Source of the DNA: Marinobacterium arenosum | GTDB lineage: Bacteria; Pseudomonadota; Gammaproteobacteria; Pseudomonadales; Balneatricaceae | Direction of reading: 5' to 3' | Assembly (NCBI RefSeq): GCF_019795155.1 | Contig: NZ_JAILYN010000006.1 | Location: 1-64,000 of the forward strand | Length of the DNA stretch: 64,000 nucleotides | Shown here: positions 28,112 through 36,315 of the stretch, piece by piece | How positions within the stretch are numbered: position 1 is the stretch's first letter | Layout: each line of letters begins with the position of its first letter | Position numbers and translations under genes: made by a program | The notes under the pieces: generated by a model | Databases searched by the model: none | Told to the model about the DNA's origin: nothing | What the model saw: the letters and a program-made list of their open reading frames with translations, nothing else

Positions 28112-28239
28112 GGTGGCACGAAGCCCAGCGCGGTGCTGAGCCAGGCCGGAAAATGCACCCGGCCGGCCACCGCGAACAGCATATAACGCACACTGAAGGT
28201 CGCCAGGAACATCCCCACAATCAAAGCCGCTTCGTTCAT
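27919..28239 (-). CDS. azlD: AzlD-family branched-chain amino acid exporter small subunit
   Basis: This 106-aa protein has three to four hydrophobic helices (MNEAALIVGMFLATFSVRYMLFAV, TALGFVPPAVLTAIIVPAVLM, NPWLLAALVAVLVALVRRD, TIVGGMAAFMLLRFGFGL). It forms the AzlCD exporter of branched-chain amino acids with the adjacent AzlC, which it follows with a 4-bp overlap. Its 3' end is duplicated in tandem downstream (27485-27675). Confidence 0.88.
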   Translation of the reverse strand: MNEAALIVGMFLATFSVRYMLFAVAGRVHFPAWLSTALGFVPPAVLTAIIVPAVLMPQGELWLSPTNPWLLAALVAVLVALVRRDLLTTIVGGMAAFMLLRFGFGL

Positions 28240-29009
28240 CCCCGTGCCTCCTCGACAGTCTCCACCGCTTCGACCTCACCATTATCCGCACCACGCTGCT
28301 TCAGCAGATGCAGCGACAGCCCCACCGCGATACCGCTCAGCGCCGCCACCATCAGCCCCAGCTTATGCGGCATCGTGGCCGTGGCGATCGCCATCGCGCC
28401 GGCAACGATCACCGCCGCCCACATCGGAGTATTGCGCAGGTAGGGCACCACCATGCCGATAAAGGTCACCGACATCGCGAAATCCAACCCCCAACTGGTC
28501 ATGTCCGGAAACAGCTCACCCAAGCCGACGCCCAACGCGGTACAGAGCACCCAGTTGCCGTACATCGCCAGGAAGGAGCCGAGATAGAACCAGTGCGCCT
28601 GGCTGGTGTCCTGCTGCTGCAGGTAACGGTTGCTGACCGCGGCGAAGGTCTCGTCGGTCAGCCCGAACGCCATCAGCATCCGCCAGCGTTGCGGCAGGTG
28701 GCGCACTTTGGGTACCAGGTTGGCGGCGTACAGCAGGTGACGCAGGTTGACCACCAGGGTGGTGGCAACGATCACCGGCAAGGCGGCACCGGCAGCCAGC
28801 AGCCCCAGCGCGATGAACTGGCTGGCACCGGCAAACACGATCAACGACATCGCCAGTGCACCCAGCGCCGACAGCCCACTCGGCTCGGCCAGGGTTCCGA
28901 ACAAAATGCCGAACGGAATCGCGCCGACAATCAACGGGATGGTCGCCTTGGCACCGGCGACGAACTCGTGGCGGCGTCCCGCCACCTGGGGATGATCGCT
29001 ACTGGACAT
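28236..29009 (-). CDS. azlC: AzlC-family branched-chain amino acid exporter large subunit
   Basis: This 257-aa membrane protein begins with a hydrophilic segment, then FVAGAKATIPLIVGAIPFGILFGTLA, the conserved first helix of AzlC, and NLRHLLYAANLVPKVRHLP, another family signature. Seven to eight helices are predicted by hydrophobicity. It overlaps azlD. In characterised systems AzlCD (YgaZH) exports valine and analogues. No Lrp-type regulator is adjacent; the MarR-GNAT gene 60 bp upstream is in the same direction and may be cotranscribed. Confidence 0.9.
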   Translation of the reverse strand: MSSSDHPQVAGRRHEFVAGAKATIPLIVGAIPFGILFGTLAEPSGLSALGALAMSLIVFAGASQFIALGLLAAGAALPVIVATTLVVNLRHLLYAANLVPKVRHLPQRWRMLMAFGLTDETFAAVSNRYLQQQDTSQAHWFYLGSFLAMYGNWVLCTALGVGLGELFPDMTSWGLDFAMSVTFIGMVVPYLRNTPMWAAVIVAGAMAIATATMPHKLGLMVAALSGIAVGLSLHLLKQRGADNGEVEAVETVEEARG

Positions 29010-29069
29010 CAGTTTCTCCTGCCCATTTTTCTACTAGTTAAAAAATCCGTACCCGGGATCGCTTTCCGC

Positions 29070-30029
29070 TTACAGGGTCAGCGTCATATAGATATCGGAA
29101 CGGGGGTAGATCGACTGGCCATCCGGATGAGGCACCGCCCGAAAGCCCAGGTTGCGGTACAGGTTGATCGCCCGCTCCAGCTTGGTGGCGCTTTCCAGGT
29201 AGACTTCGCGGGCACCCAGCTCGCGCGCCTTGGCCAGTGCCGCCAGCATCAGCCGCCGCCCGACGCCCTGCCCCTGGCAGCCGTCGTCGACCCCCATCTT
29301 GGAGATCTCGAACCGCTGCTCGCCATGCCGAGCCAGCGCACAGCAGCCAACGATGCGGCCCTCCGAACGGGCGAACCAGATATAGCCGCCACGGGCCAGG
29401 TAGTAGCCTTCGGGGTTATACAGCGCCTGCTGATCCTGCTCGGTGAGCTCACCGTTGAAATAACGCTCCAGCCAGTCCAGATTGAGATCGCGGAAATGAT
29501 CGCGCAGCCGGCTGTCCCAGCCGATGATCTCGACCTCGCCACAAGGCTGTACATCGGCCAGCGCCGCCAATACCGGCACCTTGAAGCCCTGCTGTTCAAC
29601 TTTCAGCTCGAACTCATCCAGCGCCGCCAGCAATGGATGGCGCTGTTGCGCCATCAGTTGATCCAGGTGCGACTGGATCTGCTGCCAGATCGGTTTGATA
29701 CGCTCCAACAGCTGATGGCTGCGCTCGCTCAACGCCAGCAGTTGGCGGCGCTCGTCGGTCGGGTCGGTGGTCTTGCTGAGCCACTGTTCGGACAACATCT
29801 TGCGGGCGATCTTGCTGATCGCCGGATGGCTGACGCCCAGCAGTTCGGCCGCCTCGGTAACCGACATCGCTCCCTGCCGGTAGAGCAGGTTGAACAGCGG
29901 GAAGAAGGTCGGATTCAGCTCCACCCCCTGCGCCTGGTAGATCTCGACCACATCGGCCACCAGCCGGTCGGACAACCGCCGCAAGCGGCTGCCCAGCGAC
30001 AGGCTGCCAAAGCTCTGCATCTGATCCAT
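29070..30029 (-). CDS. MarR-type regulator fused to GNAT acetyltransferase
   Basis: This 319-aa protein has a MarR winged-helix domain in its first half (MSVTEAAELLGVSHPAISKIARKML, then DERRQLLALSERSHQLLERI) and a GNAT domain in its second half (FEISKMGVDDGCQGQGVGRRLMLAAL holds the acetyl-CoA motif; AINLYRNLGFRAVPHPDG is motif B). Such fusions are a recognised family of helix-turn-helix/GNAT proteins, whose substrate is generally unknown. A GTAACTAGTTAC palindrome 34 bases upstream of the start is a likely autoregulatory operator. The start ATG 30029 has a second in-frame ATG three codons later. Confidence 0.88.
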   Translation of the reverse strand: MDQMQSFGSLSLGSRLRRLSDRLVADVVEIYQAQGVELNPTFFPLFNLLYRQGAMSVTEAAELLGVSHPAISKIARKMLSEQWLSKTTDPTDERRQLLALSERSHQLLERIKPIWQQIQSHLDQLMAQQRHPLLAALDEFELKVEQQGFKVPVLAALADVQPCGEVEIIGWDSRLRDHFRDLNLDWLERYFNGELTEQDQQALYNPEGYYLARGGYIWFARSEGRIVGCCALARHGEQRFEISKMGVDDGCQGQGVGRRLMLAALAKARELGAREVYLESATKLERAINLYRNLGFRAVPHPDGQSIYPRSDIYMTLTL

Positions 30030-30062
30030 TAAATTATCGCACCCAACTACACAACCAATTAC

Positions 30063-30074
30063 GTAACTAGTTAC
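30063..30074. promoter_or_regulatory. Palindromic operator of MarR-GNAT gene
   Basis: GTAACTAGTTAC is a perfect 12-bp palindrome in an AT-rich stretch just upstream of the MarR-GNAT start. Its position and symmetry fit a MarR-type operator. Confidence 0.6.
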
Positions 30075-30115
30075 ATAATATTAGAGATCAGAGTCTGCAG
30101 GCAAGCGTTGCAGGG

Positions 30116-30313
30116 TTAGCAACGCCAGAAAGGTTTGCCCCCCTCCTGCAACGCATCGGCCCGACTGACGCCAATATCATGTAAAGCAGAGGCATCCAAC
30201 TGCTGCAGCAGTCGACGGCCATGCCAGTTGCGGTACCAGCAGGCGAGGCGCCGGGTTAGGGAATGGCTGCCATTCGAATTAGATTTAGTTTCATTGTACG
30301 AGTATCGATTCAT
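30116..30313 (-). CDS. DUF1127 small protein
   Basis: This 65-aa basic protein has a DUF1127 core in its second half: LACWYRNWHGRRLLQQLDASALHDIGVSRADAL. The family is abundant in proteobacteria; small members bind RNA or affect phosphate, nitrogen and stress physiology. ATG 30313 is chosen because GAGGG lies just upstream (complement of CCCTC); an upstream in-frame ATG at 30394 gives an atypical extension. It is divergent from a GcvA-like LysR regulator, a very common pairing that suggests the regulator controls it. Confidence 0.88.
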   Translation of the reverse strand: MNRYSYNETKSNSNGSHSLTRRLACWYRNWHGRRLLQQLDASALHDIGVSRADALQEGGKPFWRC

Positions 30314-30418
30314 GATAGAGCCCTCTTTCTCACTGTAAATTACAGATGAATTGTTGGCTCTGAGCGGTATACTGACAAACGACAATCCTTGCACCGAATT
30401 AAGTTTTAATTAAGCGCA

Positions 30419-31372
30419 ATGAACACACGCCTCCCCCCACTGAATGCCTTGCGGGTATTCCGCTCCGCCGCCGAGCTGGGCAGTTTCAAGGCGGCCGCCG
30501 AACAGCTGCACGTCACCCAGGCGGCGATCAGCCAGCAGATCCGCACGCTGGAGGAGCATCTGGGCGAGCCGCTGTTTGTCCGTCTGAACCGGGAGATCCG
30601 GCTAACCTGCAGCGGCGAACAGCTACTGCCCTATGTGCAGCGCGGCTTCGAGGCGTTCGAGGCCGGTGTCAACAGCCTGCAGTCGGACCCGGAGCCCAAC
30701 CAGCTGACCGTCAGCACCCTGCCCTCCTTCGCTTCGCGCTGGTTGGTACCTAAGCTGGGCCGTTTCAACGAACTGGCGCCCGAGCTTAGTGTACGGGTTA
30801 TGCCCGGCAATACGCTGGAACGGTTCGCCACCCCGGAGGTAGACCTGGCGATCCGCTTCGGCCAGGGAAACTACTCCGGCCTGCACAGCGAACGGCTGAT
30901 GGACGACTATCTGGTGCCGTTGTGCAGCCCCCATCTGCTCGATGGGAGCCAGGAGGTCAACGAACAGCTGTCCGCACTACCGCTGTTGATCGACGATTCG
31001 GAGGATCTGGAACCGATACTACGCAGCTTCGACGGCCGACTACCGGGTTTGAGCGGGCAACGCTCCCGCCGCTTGCTGGTGTCCGATGCCACCCTGTTGA
31101 CCGAAGCGGTGCTAAGCGGCCAGGGGCTGGCTTTGCTGCGATTCAGCCTGGTCTATGGATTGATTGAGCGTGGCCTGTTGATCTGCCCGCTGGCCGGTTA
31201 TCTGCCGACGCCGTTTTCCTACTACCTGGTGGCGCCGCCCAGCTATATGAAACGACCGAAGGTACAGCAGTTCCGCCGCTGGTTGCAGGCCGAATGCCGT
31301 CAGGTGGAGAAAGCCTGGCAGGCCTTTCATGCCGAAAATCTGCAGAACACGGAGCCACTGAAATTCGTCTGA
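30419..31372 (+). CDS. LysR-family regulator, GcvA-like
   Basis: This 317-aa regulator starts MNTRLPPLNALRVFRSAAEL; the RLPPLNALRVFEAAAR-type start and a helix-turn-helix FKAAAEQLHVTQAAISQQIRTLEEHLG are typical of GcvA-type LysR proteins. The effector domain covers residues 90-300. It is divergent from the DUF1127 gene (105 bp between starts). The glycine-cleavage genes regulated by true GcvA are not present here, so the name describes the subfamily only. Confidence 0.88.
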   Translation: MNTRLPPLNALRVFRSAAELGSFKAAAEQLHVTQAAISQQIRTLEEHLGEPLFVRLNREIRLTCSGEQLLPYVQRGFEAFEAGVNSLQSDPEPNQLTVSTLPSFASRWLVPKLGRFNELAPELSVRVMPGNTLERFATPEVDLAIRFGQGNYSGLHSERLMDDYLVPLCSPHLLDGSQEVNEQLSALPLLIDDSEDLEPILRSFDGRLPGLSGQRSRRLLVSDATLLTEAVLSGQGLALLRFSLVYGLIERGLLICPLAGYLPTPFSYYLVAPPSYMKRPKVQQFRRWLQAECRQVEKAWQAFHAENLQNTEPLKFV

Positions 31373-31403
31373 GCAGCCGCTGTCTGCAAAAGAAAAATGA
31401 GCC

Positions 31404-31751
31404 TTAGGACTGCAACGCCGCCAGGTTCAGCGGCCACTGCTTGCCAAGCCAGAGCGCATGGTCGCGGTGATCGGGCAGGTCATCGCCGGTGCAGGTATGA
31501 ATCAGCACCGTCAGTTCGCCGTGATTCAGCGCCAGCCAGGGCACCAGCTCGGCAAATACGGCCGGCCCGAACGCCAACTGGCAACTGCCGGTCGGATGCG
31601 GCCCGACGGGTTCGCGGTGCATCCGCCCCATCACCAGATCGAACCGTTCGGCGGCCGCCTCGCACAGCGCCTGTGCCTGGTCATATTGCTGTTCGTCGAA
31701 ATAAACGTGGGCGTGGTAGCCGCAGATCTTCTCTGTCGTCCTGTAAACCAT
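31404..31751 (-). CDS. DOPA 4,5-dioxygenase family protein
   Basis: This 115-aa protein has the family pattern YHAHVYFDEQQYDQAQALCE, then GRMHREPVGPHPTGSCQLAF and NHGELTVLIHTCTGDDLPDH, with the conserved histidines that would bind iron. Bacterial members are related to plant and fungal DOPA extradiol dioxygenases; their substrate is mostly unknown. ATG 31751 is chosen because AAAGGAGG lies eight bases upstream; an in-frame ATG 30 bases earlier lacks one. Confidence 0.85.
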   Translation of the reverse strand: MVYRTTEKICGYHAHVYFDEQQYDQAQALCEAAAERFDLVMGRMHREPVGPHPTGSCQLAFGPAVFAELVPWLALNHGELTVLIHTCTGDDLPDHRDHALWLGKQWPLNLAALQS

Positions 31752-31818
31752 AGCGATATCCTCCTTTCGTCCCCTGATCAACTGAGAGCCTAGCAGAGTT
31801 CCTCGATTTGCGGTGCCA

Positions 31819-32676
31819 TCAGGCCGGTTCGGCGACCCGCTTTCGGCTACTGAACTGTACCAGCGGCAGGCTCAGCAGAATCACCGCCACCGCCAGCCAC
31901 TGCCAGCCGCTCAGGGTTTCGCCCACCCAGCCGACGCCGAGCACTACCGCGGTCACCGGGCTCAGTAATGACAGGAATGCCAACTGGTTGGTCGCCAGCC
32001 CGGACACGCCACGGAACCAGATCAGGTAGCCCAGCGCGGTATTGACCAACCCCAGCCAGAGCAGACCGGCCAGGTGGGTTTCATTCAGCGCCGGCGGCAG
32101 ACCTTCCGCCCAGTACGCCAGCGGCAGCAGCAACAGTCCGCCCAGCAGCAACTGCCAGCCGGTAAAGGGGATCAAGCCGATCGGCACGCCCCAGCGCTGG
32201 ATCAGCAGGGTGCCACTCAGCACCATCAGGCAGGCGCCGAACGCGGCGGCGATCCCCAGCAGGTCCAGTTGGGCCGCCGGGCTCAATACCAGCACCGCGA
32301 CGCCAAGCAGGCCGACCAGCGCCGCCAGCCACTGCAGCGGCTGATGACGCTGCCCCTGCGCCAACCACTGGAACAGCAGCGCCAGCAGCGGCAGGGTTGC
32401 CAACAATGTAGCGGCCACACCACCCGGCAACCGATAGGCCGCGACGAACAGCAACGCAAAGAAGGCGCTGATATTGATGCCGCCAAGTAGCAGCATCCGT
32501 CGGTACCAGCCCTTCGGCAGCGGCTTCATCGCCAGCAGCACCATCAGCACGCCGACCGGCAACGCCCGAAAGGTGGCCACCCAGAGCGGAGTATCCGCCG
32601 GCAGATAGAGACTGGTGAGCATATAGGTGCTCCCCCAGAGAACCGGCGCCAATGCGGTAAACAGAAACAGAGTCAT
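31819..32676 (-). CDS. EamA/DMT-superfamily transporter
   Basis: This 285-aa inner-membrane protein has ten predicted helices and two EamA repeats, starting PVLWGSTYMLTSLYLPADTPLWVA and repeating in the second half (LAGLLWLGLVNTALGYLIWFRGV). Such proteins export amino acids, drugs or metabolites. It is divergent from the MarR gene at 32776; the intergenic region has AAAGAT-type inverted repeats, so the MarR protein probably represses it. The substrate is unknown. Confidence 0.88.
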   Translation of the reverse strand: MTLFLFTALAPVLWGSTYMLTSLYLPADTPLWVATFRALPVGVLMVLLAMKPLPKGWYRRMLLLGGINISAFFALLFVAAYRLPGGVAATLLATLPLLALLFQWLAQGQRHQPLQWLAALVGLLGVAVLVLSPAAQLDLLGIAAAFGACLMVLSGTLLIQRWGVPIGLIPFTGWQLLLGGLLLLPLAYWAEGLPPALNETHLAGLLWLGLVNTALGYLIWFRGVSGLATNQLAFLSLLSPVTAVVLGVGWVGETLSGWQWLAVAVILLSLPLVQFSSRKRVAEPA

Positions 32677-32697
32677 CAGGCGATCCCTTTCGCATTT

Positions 32698-32750
32698 ATC
32701 TTTTCATAAAGATACTTTACATAATGATATACCTGTGTATCTTTATATCA
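32698..32750. promoter_or_regulatory. Candidate MarR operator region
   Basis: ATCTTTTCATAAAGAT (32698-32713) is a perfect palindrome. AAAGATAC (32708-32715) is repeated in reverse as GTATCTTT (32737-32744). Both lie between the divergent DMT transporter and MarR genes. Confidence 0.55.
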
Positions 32751-32775
32751 AGAAAAATAACTTAAAGATTTATCG

Positions 32776-33264
32776 ATGAAGAAAGACACACTTGATCTCT
32801 TGGTCGACCAGTGGGCCGAGCAACGCCCCGAGCTGGATGCCGAAACCATGGCGCTGTTCGGTCGCCTGGCCCGATTACAAAATCACCTGGCCAACCGGAT
32901 CTGGGAGCACCATAAATCGCTCGGCTTGTCACGCTTCGACTTCGACGTGCTGGCAACCCTGAGACGTAGCGGCCCACCCTACCGGCTGACCCCCACCGAG
33001 CTGTACCAAGCTTCGATGCTTACCTCCGGCGCGATGACCAATCGGCTGGACAAGCTGGAACAGGCCGGCCTGATCGAGCGGCACCACTCGGCCACCGACC
33101 GCCGCAGTATCGAAGTGCAACTGACCGAGCAAGGTCGCCAAACGATCGACGACGCCCTGCCGCAGCATGTCGCCCATGAACAGCAGCTCGCCAGCCCGCT
33201 CAGCCCGGCACAGCAGCAACAGCTGAACCAGTTGCTGAAGATCTGGCTGGCCAAATTCGAATAA
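32776..33264 (+). CDS. MarR-family transcriptional regulator
   Basis: This 162-aa protein has a MarR winged-helix core: SLGLSRFDFDVLATLRRSG, LTPTELYQASMLTSGAMTNRLDKLEQAGLIERHHSATDRRSIEVQLTEQGRQ, with long dimerisation helices at both ends. The region DRRS corresponds to the DxRS wing motif. It is divergent from the DMT transporter and is the likely local repressor. The ligand is unknown. Confidence 0.9.
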   Translation: MKKDTLDLLVDQWAEQRPELDAETMALFGRLARLQNHLANRIWEHHKSLGLSRFDFDVLATLRRSGPPYRLTPTELYQASMLTSGAMTNRLDKLEQAGLIERHHSATDRRSIEVQLTEQGRQTIDDALPQHVAHEQQLASPLSPAQQQQLNQLLKIWLAKFE

Positions 33265-33359
33265 TTCTCGTAGCCAGGGCGAGTATGAGCCGCTGTTCGC
33301 CGCACCAAGAGGTCGGCAATCGTAGTGGAGATAAATTATCCGTCCGCTATTCTCAAAAT

Positions 33360-33382
33360 GCATACCATACCGTATGGTATGC
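33360..33382. promoter_or_regulatory. Palindromic operator at TetR gene start
   Basis: GCATACCATACCGTATGGTATGC is a 23-bp palindrome (written in two halves: GCATACCATAC and GTATGGTATGC around a central C), ending four bases before ATG 33386. It is the likely binding site for the TetR protein that follows. Confidence 0.75.
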
Positions 33383-33385
33383 CTT

Positions 33386-33925
33386 ATGAAACGGACACGC
33401 GATAACTGGCTGGTACGCGGCCTCGAGATACTGACAACGCACGGCCCGGAGCACCTGAAGATCGATCGGCTCTGCCGCCACCTTCAGGTCACCAAGGGCT
33501 CCTTCTACCACCACTTTGGCAACCGCGCCGACTATATAGACGCCTTGCTGGACCACTGGCAGCGGATCAACACCGAGCAGATCATCGCCGAAGTGGACGA
33601 TATCGGCCCGCTTGAGGCCCGCAGCGGTGCGCTCGATCTGCTGGCCTGTGCTGCCGACAGCGGCCCGGAGCGGGCAATTCGCGGCTGGAGCCAGTACGAG
33701 CCCCTGGTGGCTGATCGAGTGGCCGAGGTCGATCGCCAGCGGGTCGACTACCTGTGCCGGTTGATCGGCCCGCAGCTACCGGACCCAAGCCAAACTGAAC
33801 TGATCGCCAAATTGGCCTATGCCCATTTCGTCGGTGTCCAGCAACTCGGCCACCTGATCGACGGCGACCAGTGGCAGGCGATGAACCAGCTGTTGCGCCA
33901 GACCTTGACCAACCGCGACCACTAA
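33386..33925 (+). CDS. TetR-family transcriptional regulator
   Basis: This protein of about 179 aa starts MKRTRDNWLVRGLEILTTHG and has a TetR helix-turn-helix (LKIDRLCRHLQVTKGSFYHHFGNRADYIDALLDHW). ATG 33386 or 33374 are both possible; either lies at or inside the palindromic operator and has no ribosome site, so the mRNA may be leaderless or nearly so, with the repressor blocking its own start. The C-terminal ligand domain is family-variable. A small membrane protein gene follows after 38 bp and is the probable target. Confidence 0.85.
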   Translation: MKRTRDNWLVRGLEILTTHGPEHLKIDRLCRHLQVTKGSFYHHFGNRADYIDALLDHWQRINTEQIIAEVDDIGPLEARSGALDLLACAADSGPERAIRGWSQYEPLVADRVAEVDRQRVDYLCRLIGPQLPDPSQTELIAKLAYAHFVGVQQLGHLIDGDQWQAMNQLLRQTLTNRDH

Positions 33926-33963
33926 TCTGGATAGCGATAAAAAATTATCGAAAGGAGATCGAT

Positions 33964-34380
33964 ATGACTGCACTGATCCTGGCCGCCACGCTGAACTTTC
34001 TCGCCGCGCTGCTGCACCTGGCGGTGATTCTGGGCGGCCCCGCCTGGTACCGTTTCTTCGGTGCCGGCGAGCACATGGCCCAGTTGGCGGAACGTGGCAA
34101 TCCCTGGCCCGCCCTGCTGACGCTGATGATCGCCGCGGTACTGGCCGGCTGGGGATGCTACTGCCTGGCGCTAGCCGGCCTGCTGCCGCCGCTGCCCTGG
34201 ATGCTGCCAATCGTGCAACTGATCACCGCCATCTACCTGATCCGCGCTCTCTATCCGCTACTGCTGGCACCCGTCGTGCCACTGTTCCGCACCCCATTCA
34301 TGATCTGGAGCTCGCTGATCTGCGCCGGGTTCGGCCTCAGCCATCTGCTGGGAGTGTTGCCACTGAGCCATTGGTCTTAA
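33964..34380 (+). CDS. Small four-helix membrane protein, unknown function
   Basis: This 138-aa protein has four hydrophobic segments (about 3-25, 49-72, 79-100, 113-132). It starts with ATG 33964 preceded by AAAGGAG. No family is certain. Similar short integral membrane proteins are often found behind TetR repressors and may be stress-related; that is inference. Clustered charged residues GAGEHMAQLAERGN lie in the first loop. Confidence 0.75.
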   Translation: MTALILAATLNFLAALLHLAVILGGPAWYRFFGAGEHMAQLAERGNPWPALLTLMIAAVLAGWGCYCLALAGLLPPLPWMLPIVQLITAIYLIRALYPLLLAPVVPLFRTPFMIWSSLICAGFGLSHLLGVLPLSHWS

Positions 34381-34472
34381 CAGCGGTGCATCCGCCGCCA
34401 AAGCGCACTACTATCGAACGGATACAGGCCGGCACGCGCCGGCGCCCCGGGACAGAATAAAAGGAGTTACCG

Positions 34473-34913
34473 ATGACCGCCCCGCTGCGTATTGTTGCCG
34501 CCCCGCTGCTGATACTGATGCTGCTGGTTGCCAGCGGCTGCTCAGCCCGGTTCGTTGCGCCCTATGACGCCACGGTTCAGGAACAGATCATCGAGGTCGC
34601 CCGCAAGGTCGACCTGTTCTGGGGCTGGCTGCTGGAGACACCGGTCGAGCAGCGCCAGTACGTCCAGTTCGCCGACAGCTACAACGAGATCGAGTCCGAC
34701 CTGCGGATGCTGCAAATGCGCAATGACATCCGGCCGTTCAACCGGGAATCGACCCGCCAGACTGCGATCGCGCTCGAACTCTGGCAGCAGGACCGCGCCG
34801 ATCACAAATTGAAAGACAGCTTCAGCGACTTCCTGGCCAAGCGCCACCGCCAGCAGTTCATCCGCATCTTTACCGCAATGGCCCGCGGCGAGCAGGCCAA
34901 ACAAACCGACTAA
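34473..34913 (+). CDS. Putative lipoprotein
   Basis: This 146-aa protein has a signal peptide ending in a lipobox LLVASGC with Cys at residue 23, so it is likely lipid-anchored; the residue after Cys is Ser, which favours the outer membrane. The mature part is helical and charged, with a Tyr/Trp-rich start (VDLFWGWLLETPVEQRQYVQ). I do not recognise the family. AAAGGAG precedes the start. A second gene of helical protein follows after 33 bp in the same direction; the two probably form an operon. Confidence 0.8.
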   Translation: MTAPLRIVAAPLLILMLLVASGCSARFVAPYDATVQEQIIEVARKVDLFWGWLLETPVEQRQYVQFADSYNEIESDLRMLQMRNDIRPFNRESTRQTAIALELWQQDRADHKLKDSFSDFLAKRHRQQFIRIFTAMARGEQAKQTD

Positions 34914-34946
34914 CCAGACACAGGGAACTGACCAAGGAGTGCACCG

Positions 34947-35261
34947 ATGACGATCGATTTCGACAGCCTATTCAAGGAGATGGCCGAGGCCGCCCGACAG
35001 GCGGTAAAGGACGACCTGCCGAACTTCGCTGGCTACGCCGAGCAACTGCTCGACAACGAAAAGGAGAGCCTCAAGGATCTGGCCAAAGCCCGCCTGGAGG
35101 GCGTCATCGACGAGGCGACCCTCGCAGCCGAACTGGCACGGGAAAAGCGGGTTCTGGAAGCCGAACTGCTGACCGCTCAGATCATGGCCAAGACCTCTGC
35201 CCAAAAAGCGGTCAACGCCGCGCTGGAGGTGTTCTACAACAGCCTGCGCGCCGCGCTTTGA
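34947..35261 (+). CDS. Helical hypothetical protein
   Basis: This 104-aa protein is almost all charged helix, rich in Ala, Glu, Leu and Lys, without a signal peptide or membrane segment. It starts with ATG 34947 after AAGGAG. It follows the lipoprotein gene and may be its partner. The two N-terminal Phe residues (FDSLF) and the periodic Leu pattern suggest a coiled-coil or helical bundle. Family and function are not recognised. Confidence 0.7.
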   Translation: MTIDFDSLFKEMAEAARQAVKDDLPNFAGYAEQLLDNEKESLKDLAKARLEGVIDEATLAAELAREKRVLEAELLTAQIMAKTSAQKAVNAALEVFYNSLRAAL

Positions 35262-36045
35262 ATAAACGGGGCGAACCGCCCCCCTACCAGTTGTGCGTCA
35301 TTAGCGGTAATGTCAGTAATTACGCGCTCATCGCTCCGGCCGATGCTTGCTCCCCCTTCCCCTGATCCCCCCCCTCTGAGAACCACGGTTATGGGATCGA
35401 TTCAAGCAATTAACAGCCCAATAGACCAACAGCCAATCTGCTACGGACAACGTTGGAATAGCCGTGAAGATGCAGCGAAGTTCCACTGACCGGGATCAAT
35501 CAAATCATTGGTCGGCCGCCAACCGAAAAACAGCAATTCAAACAGCCAGCCCCGCCGGTTCCGGAGTGCTCACTTGCCTTGTAGCGCCCACCATTTCTGA
35601 AATAGAAAACGGCCCCTGACAGGTCGCTCAAACAACGCTCATCCACATCCGGCCTGACAGCCGGCGCTCCTCTGTGCATAAGGTAGGCAAACCCGCACCC
35701 CATGACCTATTGACAACGCTAACTGTTTGTTTTGATTAAAGATTAGCCATTCGGCTACTTTTTCACCAAAATGTACAGAATATTGCAATGATGCCGCCTG
35801 TAGCGATCTGCCCAGCCGTTATCACCAATTTTATCCACAGAATCAGGGGATAACTTTCCAGGCCCGAATCACTCGACTGGAGCAGGCATGCGATCGTCAT
35901 AAGCGTCTTGAGGGGTAACACCGAAGCCACTTAAGCTGACTGCTACAGGAGCTGGCCGGATGGGCCATCGATGACCATCAGTGGGCGAAAAGGAAGGAAG
36001 TTCAGGCAGGGAACCAATTGCGAAGGGTATCAGGCAGATCGCAGG
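35262..36045. other. Gene-free stretch of about 780 bp
   Basis: No supported gene on either strand. A short GGGGCG/CGCCCC hairpin lies at about 35270-35284 just after the upstream gene. A good sigma70-like promoter (TTGACA 35710-35715, 17 bp, TGATTA 35733-35738) points right, followed at once by a small hairpin TAGCC/GGCTA and a T-run (35746-35765). Two DnaA-box-like sequences in inverted orientation lie at 35831-35853. The left half is GC-poor compared with the neighbouring genes. Confidence 0.5.
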
Positions 36046-36075
36046 CAATAAAAAAGCAGGCAAACTGCCTGCTTT
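36046..36075 (-). terminator. Terminator of cold shock gene
   Basis: On the minus strand AAAGCAGGCA pairs with TGCCTGCTTT (36053-36075), followed by TTTTATT. It lies 25 bp after the csp stop. Confidence 0.85.
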
Positions 36076-36099
36076 ATCGAATCCGCCAAGCGGTTTGGC

Positions 36100-36315
36100 T
36101 TACAGAGGAGAAACCTCGTCAGCCTGCGGACCTTTCTGGCCCATCACTTCCACGAAGCTCACAGCCTGGCCTTCGTGCAGGGTACGACGACCCGGGCCAT
36201 TGCTAACGATGGAGCGGAAGTGAACGAACAGGTCTTTACCGCCTTCGCGCTCGATAAAGCCATAACCTTTCTCGTCGTTGAACCACTTAACGGTTCCGGT
36301 CATTTTTTCGGACAT
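36100..36315 (-). CDS. Cold shock protein (CspA family)
   Basis: This 71-aa single cold-shock domain protein has RNP1 KGYGFIER and RNP2 DLFVHFRSI and starts [23 protein letters not shown] 36315 is chosen; an upstream in-frame ATG five codons earlier is less likely. CSD proteins bind single-stranded RNA and DNA and act as RNA chaperones. The gene has its own terminator (36046) and a long 5' region to nth (216 bp), as is usual for cold-shock genes. Confidence 0.93.
   Translation of the reverse strand: MSEKMTGTVKWFNDEKGYGFIEREGGKDLFVHFRSIVSNGPGRRTLHEGQAVSFVEVMGQKGPQADEVSPL

Noticed and set aside
35500-35703. A 67-codon minus-strand frame in the gene-free region
   Set aside because: No ribosome site, no recognisable motif, Cys/Gly/Arg-rich composition as in random sequence.
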